Below, in pieces: positions 42,316 to 51,757 of a stretch of DNA of 64,000 nt. The DNA comes from Trissonchulus latispiculum (lineage: Eukaryota > Nematoda > Enoplea > Enoplida > Ironidae): assembly GCA_030248195.1 (NCBI GenBank), contig JASAND010005702.1, forward strand, positions 124,001-188,000. The letters are read 5' to 3'. The position numbers were made by a program, and so were the translations under genes. The notes under the pieces are model-generated. The model was not told the DNA's origin, made no database searches, and saw nothing but the letters and a program-made list of their open reading frames with translations. Every line of letters starts with the position of its first letter. The first letter of the stretch is position 1.

Positions 42316-42795
42316 TCATTTAGAAATGAAATCAAGTATAATTGCGAATGTCTTTGTCTTGTGGGATAGCATGCTTGAAACACTGGCGGAAAAGCATGAA
42401 TTAATTGGTATTTTTAGACCCAGACTAGTGAATGTAATGCCAGAGAACAATTCGGGCTCAATAGCTGCGTTGTCTAGCCATTTATGCATTGCTGGTAAAT
42501 CCACTCTCCTGTCAAGCGTGAACGAACCCACCATGTTTACGACCCTGTAGCTAGATACTCTCACTCCGAGTGCGTTTGCAACTTCCTGAATAGCCTTTTC
42601 TGCTGCTTCTTGCATTTTAGCTCCCAGACAATTGAAAGTTCCTGTTTTGAATATTACGAATGTAACGGGATCCCACCGTAGAGACGCCCCACTGAACTTT
42701 TGCGGATTGTACTTCGCCCCAGGAATTCTACAAAGGTTGATGGTTTGGTAAAATTTCCCACTGAGCACAATATTTAGAATTTTTATCTCAGACAT
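42316..42795 (-). CDS. TATA-binding-protein-like ORF
   Basis: The ORF encodes 159 residues with an ATG start. It aligns by eye along the TBP core: ILNIV at residues 5-9, a YNPQKFSGASLR element like the YNPKRF of TBP, TFVIFKTGTFNCLGAK like the IFSSGKMVCTGAK strand, then the second repeat with VVNMVGSF, an EPELFSGITF element (TBP has EPELFPGL) and LKI. The last part of the second repeat does not look like TBP. It lies 95 bp from the adenain-like protease on the same strand, at the end of a capsid-gene cluster. It could be a viral transcription factor carried by the Maverick-like element or a host TBP-family retrocopy. The family call is firm; the origin is inferred. Confidence 0.75.
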   Translation of the reverse strand: MSEIKILNIVLSGKFYQTINLCRIPGAKYNPQKFSGASLRWDPVTFVIFKTGTFNCLGAKMQEAAEKAIQEVANALGVRVSSYRVVNMVGSFTLDRRVDLPAMHKWLDNAAIEPELFSGITFTSLGLKIPINSCFSASVSSMLSHKTKTFAIILDFISK

Positions 42796-42890
42796 GGTTT
42801 GCGAAAAATTACTGTGTTAAACGTAGAAATTTCCTATTATTGAAGGTTGAGTACTACGCAGAGTCTCGCTCCTGACTGGCTAATTTTGCC

Positions 42891-43313
42891 TTACCTCATA
42901 CATTCTACAAAGCTTTTTACAATTTTGTCGTTTTTGGAAGGTCGTTCTCTAAGAAAGGAAAGTGCATCTTCGAAGGAAAACCCTTTGTCTCGGTGACAGA
43001 GAAAGTAGACACAATACTCCCCACAGACGAAAGTAGTGTAATCTTGTAGAAGAATTGGATAATGTTTTTGTAACCTGTCGAGAAAGTACTTATCAAACTC
43101 TATAAGTGGTGGCCGGCCGTAGCTATCAAAGTGCTCAGCGTAATCATCTAAATACATAGCAACCCAGTGCTGCCCAGAAAGTTGGCAGGGGTCCTTGTTG
43201 GCTACGAAGCAGCTTGGTTCATACTGACTGTCAGGAAGGTGATCAATGGGAAAGACTCCAACGAAATTTTGAACAAGAGGCCGTAAAGTGTTTTCAAGTT
43301 CTAAAGTATTCAT
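42891..43313 (-). CDS. Adenain-like cysteine protease (Maverick/Polinton PRO)
   Basis: The ORF encodes 140 residues. The order is that of adenovirus-type maturation proteases: GQHWVAMY (catalytic His), EHFDSYGRPP (acidic residue), a Gln in LLQDYTT, and VCGEYCVYFL (the nucleophile Cys). In adenoviruses and Polintons this enzyme cleaves virion precursors. Its ATG overlaps the stop of the upstream capsid ORF (ATGA, 43310-43313), so the two are tightly coupled. All catalytic positions appear intact. Confidence 0.88.
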   Translation of the reverse strand: MNTLELENTLRPLVQNFVGVFPIDHLPDSQYEPSCFVANKDPCQLSGQHWVAMYLDDYAEHFDSYGRPPLIEFDKYFLDRLQKHYPILLQDYTTFVCGEYCVYFLCHRDKGFSFEDALSFLRERPSKNDKIVKSFVECMR

Positions 43314-43693
43314 ATGGCGTAATCAAAGAAAGGTGTTCGATTGTAGTCGATTGAGACAAGATTATCAAACTCCCCGTATATAGAGTTGTAAATTTCCTTG
43401 TCAGAAAGTTTTACTATGCAGCGCTGGCAGAAGGTTTTGCCGAAAAGATTAATGGGAGTCCATGCATCTCCCTCAAATTTAATCCTAAGATAGAGGTAAT
43501 TTTTATTTAGATCAAGCATGTACGAGTCTTTAGGAACGTTGAAACGGCAAGGCCCTGAGTCAGTAATTGGATTTTGAAGACCGATTTCCGCCCAGTACCT
43601 ATGCTCCACGGCAACTTGAGTAGGTGGGACAGAGAATAGGTTCAATTCCGACTTGAACCCAGGGAGAGATCGTGAATCTACTTGCTTAGTCAT
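43310..43693 (-). CDS. N-terminal part of a Polinton major capsid (hexon-like) protein, short form
   Basis: The ORF encodes 127 residues. It has the N-terminal signature of Maverick/Polinton capsid proteins (SELNLFSVPPTQ, then a PITDSGPCRF-like element and LDLNKNYLYLRIKF). The known family is several hundred residues long, with two jelly-roll domains, so about four fifths is missing. The end is not a random break, because the stop codon overlaps the protease start. It may be a deletion that fused the capsid N-terminus to the next gene boundary, or a reduced protein. No other capsid fragment was found in the window. Confidence 0.8.
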   Translation of the reverse strand: MTKQVDSRSLPGFKSELNLFSVPPTQVAVEHRYWAEIGLQNPITDSGPCRFNVPKDSYMLDLNKNYLYLRIKFEGDAWTPINLFGKTFCQRCIVKLSDKEIYNSIYGEFDNLVSIDYNRTPFFDYAI

Positions 43694-43695
43694 GC

Positions 43696-44055
43696 CTATG
43701 TGAATATATCTAAATTTTGTTTCGGTGGTCTACCTCGTCCGCGTACTTCTTTTATGTTGTTAGATCTAGGTCTTTGTCCAACACCTTCGCCTTCTTGAAT
43801 ATGTTCACCAGCAGCGGTTAATGCCTCACCAAGAAACTGTTTACCTCTCCGTTTTGCAGCTGCTTTTATGTCTTCACCTTGGGTTACGTCTGATGATAGG
43901 GCTAATGCGTTTTTTGCTAGACTTTTGCCTGCAGATAGACCGACTCGTTTGAGAATTGGAAGTGCGGCTCTAAATAGACCCCTAAAGATGTTTCCTATCC
44001 CTGCTCCTCGTTGGTAGGGAAGTCGGATATGCCGGATATGCCGGAAGCGCCCCAC
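43696..44055 (-). CDS. pX/pVI-like basic membrane-active virion protein, no ATG
   Basis: The frame gives about 119 residues. It has a basic start, then RGAGIGNIFRGLFRAALPIL, an amphipathic helix, and a second Ala/Lys-rich segment with SSDVTQGEDIKAAAKRRGK, then a Gly/Arg-rich tail. The layout resembles the pX/pVI-like minor proteins of Polintons and adintoviruses. No ATG occurs in the frame before the upstream TAA; the first possible initiator is GTG at 44055. The start is therefore unresolved: a non-AUG start, a short spliced leader or a lost start codon. It lies 2 bp from the capsid ORF. Confidence 0.7.
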   Translation of the reverse strand: MGRFRHIRHIRLPYQRGAGIGNIFRGLFRAALPILKRVGLSAGKSLAKNALALSSDVTQGEDIKAAAKRRGKQFLGEALTAAGEHIQEGEGVGQRPRSNNIKEVRGRGRPPKQNLDIFT

Positions 44056-44115
44056 CGGTTTGAAGTAAGGTTAGCTCCCAATTATCTTGAGTCTCGGGTA
44101 TGTATTTGCAGCGCA

Positions 44116-44889
44116 TTATCGTCGCCTTCTGAAGTGAAGCTTAACGTAAACTTTTCCGAATGCAAATTGTACAGGCCTCCCCGCATCATCGTTTATATTG
44201 ATTTCTACAGTGCCAACCTCTTTGTGGAGAACAGGGACGTAATGTGGATTGTGGTACTCCTTATTTACTACCGCTCCATGAGTGCCCTCTGTTGTAACGA
44301 CCCGAATGAGTGGAACCAGGGCGTTTCCTATAACTTGAGGAGCCACCAGGTCGCAGTAAACAAAGAGAGAGTAGAAACCCAGTCTAAGATCAGGTTCGGA
44401 CTCAGCAACGAAAATTATTTTGTCGTCTACAGGGTCACCGTCCCTTAGCATTGGGTCGGGGTAGTAACCTAACATCATCCAGAGATTTTTGCTTAACTTA
44501 ACGGTATTGGGAAAGGTCTTTGGTATTGAGAACATTACTCTGTGCCTATACCCATCGAATCTAAATTTAATTGGTGCTCTTTCGCCTATGACGGGGTGTT
44601 CCATGTTGAGTATAGTAAAACTAGTTGCATCACATAGGTCGTCCACTGTTTCGTAGTGTCGTTTAGGTAGGAGTTTAACCATTGATGTCTTGTCAGGAAA
44701 CTTAAAAGAGACGGTCGAGTTAGCTGCTGAAAAATTGCCCCACGTCACTGGATAAATCATTTCTACGAGAGCAACTTCCCACTCGCCCTGTAATTTAATT
44801 CTATGAGGGAGTTTGACCAGGTAGTCATTCAGAGAGTTCGTTTTGAAGTCCCCCATGTTACTGGGGAGGAACATATAGAGATCCGTCAT
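44116..44889 (-). CDS. Penton-like minor capsid protein (Maverick/Polinton)
   Basis: The ORF encodes 257 residues with an ATG start. Family features seen are MFLPSNMGDF near the start, an NDYLVKLPHRIKLQGEWEVA segment (residues about 21-40), a YCDLVAPQVIGNALVPLIR element near residue 178, a NPHYVPVL element and a C-terminal FAFGKVYVKLHFR. This is the single-jelly-roll protein at Polinton vertices. The frame is full length and unbroken. It lies upstream of pX, capsid and protease on the same strand, in the usual Polinton order. Confidence 0.85.
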   Translation of the reverse strand: MTDLYMFLPSNMGDFKTNSLNDYLVKLPHRIKLQGEWEVALVEMIYPVTWGNFSAANSTVSFKFPDKTSMVKLLPKRHYETVDDLCDATSFTILNMEHPVIGERAPIKFRFDGYRHRVMFSIPKTFPNTVKLSKNLWMMLGYYPDPMLRDGDPVDDKIIFVAESEPDLRLGFYSLFVYCDLVAPQVIGNALVPLIRVVTTEGTHGAVVNKEYHNPHYVPVLHKEVGTVEININDDAGRPVQFAFGKVYVKLHFRRRR

Positions 44890-45044
44890 CTTCAGATATC
44901 CAACTATTAAATTTTTCTGGATAGCCCAACCACTTTACAAAATAATCTTTTTTCCTGCCCCTTTTTCTAGTTTTTATTACCCAATAGGACTCTGGTTACA
45001 GTATCCAAGTTTTCACCAGAAGATGTGCTGGGAAATATTTTAAT

Positions 45045-45981
45045 TTCTAGGCAACACGTCTCGGTTCCGGTGAGATGCGGTTAACGATTTTGCAATCAAG
45101 CGGGGGTTTTGGTTATGTCCCTTTCCCATCGTCATCAAATTTCGGATTTCGGGTAACAGCTACCAGGACAAATGGAAGCAATTTCTTGCCCGGCCAACCA
45201 GGTCCCAGCTACAAACCACTCTTTGGGAGTCTATACCTGGTCCGAGAAATACGACAAATTTTGCTTCCACAGGCCTACCGGCTACTACCACGAGCTACAA
45301 CCCAACCTTTCAGAATTCACCGTTTTATGAAAATGCGACAAAGTTCGACCCTCGCAGCAGTTACAGCATCATGAAAAACAGAGAATTGAAGATTCCATTT
45401 CCAGCGATCTTTCCACAAAACTCTGGTCGGGTATGGAGAATCCAGAAAATCTGTTTTCCGATATCCAGATTAGTTGCTCGGATAACGTAATCCTCTACGC
45501 TCACCGATTCCCTCTGATCAAAAGTCCGGTTTTTCGCCGGAATCTGGAATCGGATTTTCTCGAAAAGTCGACGGGAATCCTGAAATTCAGCGAATTTCCG
45601 AGCTCCACAGTGAAAGTGATGCTAAAATATCTCTACTTCGGAGATTCTTCAATTGTGGTCGACGAGAATTCCGTCTGCTGGAAAGATTTGGCGAAAATGT
45701 CGCATCGCTACGACCTTCTGGCGCTGCTGAAAACCGCAGAAACGGCTCTTATGGGAAATGCGAACGTAGAAAATATGGGCGACTATCTTTTGTTTTCCCA
45801 AGTTTTCGCGTTGGAGGATTTAAAGAAACGATGTTTGGATTTGATTGTTAAAAATTTCGACCGTTTCCAGGATTTGCCAGAATTAGATGCCATTCGAGCC
45901 GGTTCAGAACTATTTGTGGTGCTGTTGCGCGCTTCCAAGGCTCCGCTGGCTAAAGTGGAATTCGCTTTTAGAAACACTTAG
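45045..45981 (+). pseudogene. BTB-family pseudogene, 5'-truncated with frameshifts
   Basis: The BTB part (45433-45981) parallels residues about 197-363 of the intact copy at 51758-52891: SDIQISC, YAHRFPLIKSP, LKYLYFGDSS, WKDLAKMSHRYDL. Upstream, 45075-45374 carries the matching N-terminal half in another frame, and an A run near 45370 is one base shorter than in the intact gene. The first 80 or so codons are missing. It ends with a different short tail after ASKAPL. Confidence 0.75.
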
Positions 45982-46640
45982 GCTGGCTACAGTCACTCAC
46001 CTTACTTGTGAATTTGATTCTTAAAATTGACCCCCTGAAGAATATACTGAGAAATCGGGAACTTAAATTCAGTATTAATCTAAAGCTTAGTTTTATTGAG
46101 GTAATATACTTGTTAGAATTCCCATGGATAGTATATGTGAACTGTTCAGTCAGAGGCATCCGAGGTATATGAATTTTTTGCTAGAAATGCTTTAAAGAGT
46201 AAAAGTCGTGTTTCGACGCTGGGCAGAAGCAAATCTTTACTCTGCATTGATCCTGTTTTAGCGGTCGGCTCTTGAAAGTGACCACCGGAAGTGTATGGAA
46301 AGAAATAGCACCTCCATTAGAAATACCTCCATTAGTGGATAGCGCCACGTTATAGAATATACATTTTCGCATCCGAAAACCCACCACATATACTGCAAAC
46401 ACTCCGGTAAATGAACGAATAACGATCACAACGGTTTTAAACGGTTTCGAAGAGTCGAGACTTTTAGGAGTTTTAGTAGAAAATTCACAAAACACTCCTT
46501 GAAAGGAAATTGGAGGAGAAGTAGAAGTAGTAGCGTCTTCCGCTACTGCTTATAATACACTTAATCCCTTGAATGCATCAACTGCATTAGCTGAATTTGC
46601 ATAACGTACTCAGATTGCACTATTGAGTCATTGACCTTTT
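45982..46640. other. Intergenic stretch
   Basis: No supported gene or repeat except two near-identical AATACCTCCATTAG-type words near 46310-46335. Confidence 0.35.
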
Positions 46641-46646
46641 TTATTA

Positions 46647-46900
46647 TTATTCCTGCTGGAGCAGGAATGTATAAAATGAAGTTTTGCTATGCTTAGTGTC
46701 TGTTTTCTTAATTTTATCACGACGACGCCCTATCTTCAACACAGGGCTAAGTATAGGACACTTTTTGGCGAAAGTTGATTTATGCAAATTAGGCTTGCAG
46801 CTATTTAAGCGACGGAATTTGTAGTCTTCTCGCAGTTGTCAACTGTCAGCAGCCTGGATGGTTGCGTATATTTGGGGGCATCATTGCAGCTTGGCAGCTC
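46647..46900 (+). repeat. Duplicated promoter-like repeat, copy A
   Basis: It begins with the perfect hairpin ATTCCTGCT-GG-AGCAGGAAT (46649-46668), followed by GTATAAAATG. Later it has CCCTATCTTCAACACAGGG, the octamer ATGCAAAT (46782-46789) and TATTTAAG (46802-46809). Copy B at 55532-55765 keeps all of these in the same order. Confidence 0.75.
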
Positions 46901-46907
46901 ACTAAAT

Positions 46908-48961
46908 GCCAGTTTACGCCACCAAACTTTCGCCAAACCAAACCTTGGTCAAACTCAAGTTTGGTGAAAAAAGTTTGGCAAACTTCGTGTTTACACTACC
47001 AAACTCCATTTGAACAAACTTCCTCCAAACATTCACCAAACTTTAGGAGGGAACCAATGAAATTAAAGAGAATATGAGCGCCAGTTTCAACCTATTTTAA
47101 CACCATTTCAGACATTTATTTGTCGGTGTTACAATGGATTTGTAACGGGTGGCCTGAGCTTAGAGGGGCTTCCCCACACAGATGTTTTTCTGGAAATTTT
47201 AAAGCTAATTGCAACGATTGGAGCATTCAAAGGTTTTGCCTATTAACATTGGTTCTCTTAACTGGTGAAAGTGATAGTCAACTGGCAAAATGTAATTTTG
47301 GACCTAGCAAAATTTTAGTACAATACTTCCTTTTCAAATTTTTTGATATTTCTTATTTAATTTTCCATTTAATATTTTCAATACTGCCTTCCAATACATC
47401 TGAATTCTGAAGGCTGGAAACCGTCCTTTCAAATTCTTTAACGGAAACAAAACGAATAAATAGTACTAAAAAGGTGACGAACGGCGGAAACAAATGCATT
47501 AAAAATATCTTTGCAAGTGTATAATATATAGCACAGACACAGGCATGTGACTTTCTGGTGGATTCTCATTGGTCAGTTTCACCAAACGTTTGGTGAAAAT
47601 TGCTATGGGACCAAACTCAGTTTGGCAGTTTTGTAATGAGGCGGCGTGACGTCAGTCCTCTAAAATATTAATGTATGCGCTTGAATTTATTTTAGGTTGA
47701 AGTTGTGTTAGAAATATTATTTTTAAGAGTGAATTATAATGTGTGCAATTTATCTTGAAAGTATGTTGTGAAAATCGTTTGAAATTATTGTGAGAAATTT
47801 ATGTGAAAGTTTCTTGCTTGAGAGTTCTTACTGTGCCTATGTGTAAATTATGCATATGTGTATCAGCCAGCCTAGTCAATAGGTGGCGCTGTTTAGACGT
47901 CATTTTCTCTAGAAGCCTCTCCCAACATCTTGTCTTTCAAGGGGGTCTCAAAATTGTCCAATCAAATTCTTCCAGGCTCTCCCAAAACTAGTTCTGTCTG
48001 CTTTCTCTTGTCTGCATTCAGTCTTGTGTGTTTTTACTGTCTGGAGTGGTCGTGTCTATTTTTCGCTCCCTACCTCTGTGCCATATATTATTTGCTGTGC
48101 TTAATTTTTTATACATTGCTTAAAGTGGGTACCACTTTAAGCCTTGGTGAGCTCCAGGGTGACCCTGTAGAGCCACATTATGATTATTATTGTTCTTTCT
48201 TGTAGCAGGTGCTAATGTTGTTTTCTCTTCTTTAGAAGTCTTTTCTCTTTTTATTATTTCTTCCACAATTATCTATGAAGTCTCTTAAAATTTCTCTGCA
48301 CATTTAGGTTCCTGTTAGTAGTCTAATTTTTTTTAGTTTATTCCTTGTTTTGGCCTGGTTGAAATATTCTTCATATGAAATAGTCTCTTTAATTGGTAGT
48401 TAACTCTTTTGTATTATTTAGTTAGGCTTGATTTTTCTGTACTGTGGTTTATTTAAAATTTTGTACGCATTTTCGGGGTTCGCCCCTTTGTCCAGCACGT
48501 GTTTTACAGTAAATGTGGTCTCAATTTTTGGGCCATTTTAGTGCGTTTCTTTAGTTAGGTTTTTGTCTTAGAATTGCATATTCGGCAGGTAAGGTTTCTC
48601 TAAGATTTATTGGGTAGATAGATAGACTTTTTAAGTGTGTACATTTCAGCAAATTTGGGGTAGTTTCTCGATATTTTCTGAGTCTTTGCTCTTCATCGGC
48701 GGTTCAATTCCGTTCGGTTGCGCTTAGGTAATTTGGCGAGGTTAGTTGGGTCGACTGGAACTACATCTCCTCCAGGTTCGACGTTACCCTTGTGCACAGT
48801 TTCCCACTCGTAAAGTTTGGTTCTTCGTACACTTCCAACTTTACAGTTTGGTGGTAGTTTGGTGGACGTTTGGTGTATGTCTACACTATCAAACTTCCAC
48901 CAAACCGTCGCCAAACTTGAGTTTGGTATAGGTTTGGTTTGGCGTTTGGTGTAAAATGGCC
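46908..48961 (+). mobile_element. Non-autonomous TIR element rich in CCAAAC repeats
   Basis: The left end (GCCAGTTTACGCCACCAAAC) and right end (reverse complement GGCCATTTTACACCAAACGC) are imperfect inverted repeats. Both ends continue with several CGCCAAAC and CAAGTTTGG words. A deleted copy lies at 24172-24580. Minus-strand 48.69-48.83 kb contains a peptide-like frame (TKLYEWETVHKGNVEPGGD). No transposase is visible. The target duplication is not resolved. Confidence 0.6.
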
Positions 48962-49381
48962 TTAAGGCGCATTAGGAATAGAACAAAAGCAAAGTGATAG
49001 ACTTTTGATTCAACTTTACTGAGATGATAAAGGTTTTATTTGGTCGCTGCCACAGGAATAAGAATACACTACACCATACATTTGTTTGTATTAACATCAT
49101 CATACAAAAAAGACAGGAAGGAAATAGACTAGTTGTAGTTTTCACTGTACCAGGGTGACATACTTAAAATAAAAAAATAATTGATTCTCGTCTGCTGATT
49201 AAGTACTTAAGTTTACAACCAGTACTTAAGTTTAGTTTTAATTTTAAAGGCAATTTTAAAGTAATTCTGAGTATAAAAACAAAATCTAACAAAACTTAGC
49301 AAACTAGCTTCGTGTATGTACGTTGGACGGCTTGAGTTGGTTAAGTCGAGCAGTATGGAACTAGAATCAGATTACTGGTGC

Positions 49382-50072
49382 CAGAGATGGAACTGGGTCA
49401 CCGGCTCACCGGGTCAAGCGCTGTGACCCGGTCTTGACCCGGTTTTCTGAATTTACCTCAAATTTTAGAAATTTTAGCCTTACCAAGCTAAAATTTTAGC
49501 TTAAATTTTTGTTCAATGTCCAATATTAATTGGTTTTTCCTATACTTTAGTCTTGGGCATTTTCGCAGCTTGGGGTTATTTGAATCTGTCTGTCTCTGGC
49601 AAATTATTGTTTAGCTTTTTAGCTTTAGCTTTATAAGTTTCATCATTATTGCATAACTCTATATGGTTTGCAGATTATTTTCGCAACCAAGGTAAACGTT
49701 GAAAGTAGGTGAAAATTAATCTAATTTAACGCAATAATGTATACATAATGAAACCAAATTTTTAAAGTACTCTGTGTTTTTGGACAAGTACTATTAATGG
49801 ACCCTGCAAAATTTCGCAGTCGGATAAATTATTGGTTTTGTAACTGAGTTCTGCATAAATTTACAAAATGCAACAGCTACCATTAAATGCATTTTAATAA
49901 ACCTAGAGCAAACATATGTAACATCATAGCTATTCTTTTCGGGGTGGTGATGGAACATTTAAGCCAAAAATGTTTAGCGTTCTTTGGCGAAATCAAACAT
50001 TTTTTGCAGATTTTGGAATTTTCTGGAAAACCGGGTCACCGGGTCAGGCCTAAGTGACCCGTTCCATCACTG
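49382..50072. mobile_element. Non-autonomous hAT-like element
   Basis: The left end is CAGAGATGGAACTGGGTCAC and the inverse right end is CAGTGATGGAACGGGTCAC, with GACCCGGTTTTCY inside both. CAGNGATGGAA ends are typical of hAT elements. The flanks ACTGGTGC and CACTGGTC resemble a decayed 8-bp target duplication. Confidence 0.65.
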
Positions 50073-50940
50073 CACTGGTCACCAAATCAGAACACAGGTT
50101 GAAGCACTAATTGAACCATTGGAAGCACGGAGCTAGACCTTCCAATGTAGTGAAAAGCTTTAATTAGAAGACAAAAATGAATGGTTCCGTTCATTTGCGC
50201 AGATCCAGCTTAACGGTCACTGGAAACTAACCTTTTTCCATTTTCGTTTCTGCGATTTCTCACTGTACCCACTAATTTCTGCTGCCTGTCGAATTGAAAT
50301 GGTAAATGTTGTTTAGTCGTTCCTTGTGCGCATAACGTTCGGGCGACCCATGCTAGCTTTAACAAATAGGTGGTGAATACTAATTAGTAAACACTGGACT
50401 GAAGTGAGATGGAACACCTAAAGGTTGATTGCATTAGGCTAATTTGATTGGATACTTTTTCTCACACGAAAGCCAATCAAAGGACGTAATCAATTTTCAT
50501 CGCTTTACTAAGTTACCGTAATTCCTTGCCATATTCATCATCTATATCTATACTAAGCTTTGTTCACTGGCCCAATTTCCCACATACACGTCTATGGATC
50601 TACACATTACATCTAAACTTCAATCTAGTCTAAATACTTAATGTTGAAAATTCGAAATTTGGAATTTGGAAAAATTTAGGCGTTGCTGGGAATAAGTAAC
50701 GACTTCACTTCAGCAGAGCAATCACAGGAAACTTTAGAGTTAAATTTTGCACAGACATTGCATCAAAATTCGGACCTGAGATTTTTGCGCGCTGTAGCGC
50801 TTCTACCAGGGTTGGTGGACCAAGAAGAAACCAAGGACAAGCCCGAACGGGAGGCGTCAGGCACCCTCGCACCCACGAAGCCTAGAAGAGAGAAGGAAAG
50901 AGGGAGGTTCAGGTTTTCATTCACCATTGAAAGTAGAGAA
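50073..50940. other. Intergenic stretch with one weak ORF
   Basis: The open frame at 50683-50976 (97 codons, charged C-terminus) shows no domain and runs into the tRNA-like sequence, so it is not called as a gene. Confidence 0.4.
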
Positions 50941-50942
50941 TT

Positions 50943-51013
50943 GGCCCAGTCGGGGATCGAACCACGGCCCTTCTGATCCGGAAACAGACATGCTACCGCT
51001 ACACCACAGGGCC
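50943..51013 (-). tRNA. tRNA-like sequence, anticodon CCG (Arg), probably a pseudogene or SINE head
   Basis: On the minus strand 71 nt fold in cloverleaf order. The acceptor stem GGCCCTG/CTGGGCC has one mismatch. The D-arm shows an A-box-like TGGTGTAGCGG. The anticodon loop is TTCCGGA, with a stem weakened to 4 bp. The B box is GGTTCGATCC. The T-stem has several mismatches, so a functional tRNA is unlikely. A tRNA-derived SINE or tRNA pseudogene fits better. Confidence 0.45.
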
Positions 51014-51757
51014 ATCAGCTGATCTCCCGTTGCAGGCTTATCAATCTTTCCTATGCCTGCTTCCTTACAGCGCTCTTTAGTAAAGATATGTTGTTGAAGC
51101 ATTACGTGTTTGGCGATATCGGAGTCGTGCTCGAAGGCGAAACCTTAATCGAAGTTGAAAATTGAGGACCTGCTTTATCCGGAGGTTTCAATTGCATCTT
51201 GACGTGCACCTAGAAATCGAGATACTTCTTTACGATGTCCTCGGAAAGTATAAGAGTTTGACAAGCGTTGCAAAATGTCCCAAACACCGAAACACCGAAA
51301 CACGGTCTTTACATCGTTTCGCAACAGAAGTTGTTCCAAAAGTTAATTCTTCTGTAAACAGATAACAGAAGAGCTGTTATTTGAAACATTAGTGTCTAAT
51401 TGATTCCGTTTACACTTTTTCGTTTGGTCTGGCCATTCGAAAAAATTCGAAAAAACATTGGTTCCAACAATCTACTGTTTGTGAATTCATGCATTATTTG
51501 CAGTTTGTAAGAAAAGTAATTCATGTCTGTAATACAAAAACCATTGAAAGTTTCAATTCTTTTTATTGATTTCATGTTCAAGGGTTGAGTGAGTCGAAAT
51601 TTTCTGGCAACAAGCAGAAGTTGAAGTTGTAATGAATTAACTGCTGAAGTTTTGTTTAAAAATTTAAAAGGTTAGCAATATTTTGAAAATTTAAGGATCT
51701 TCATTAGCATATCTGCTAAGATCTAAGCCACAACTTACTGGACGCTGCAACAAAGTA
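51014..51757. other. Upstream region of the intact BTB gene
   Basis: AT-rich; a tandem CACCGAAA repeat lies near 51285-51302. No clear promoter element was seen. Confidence 0.35.
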
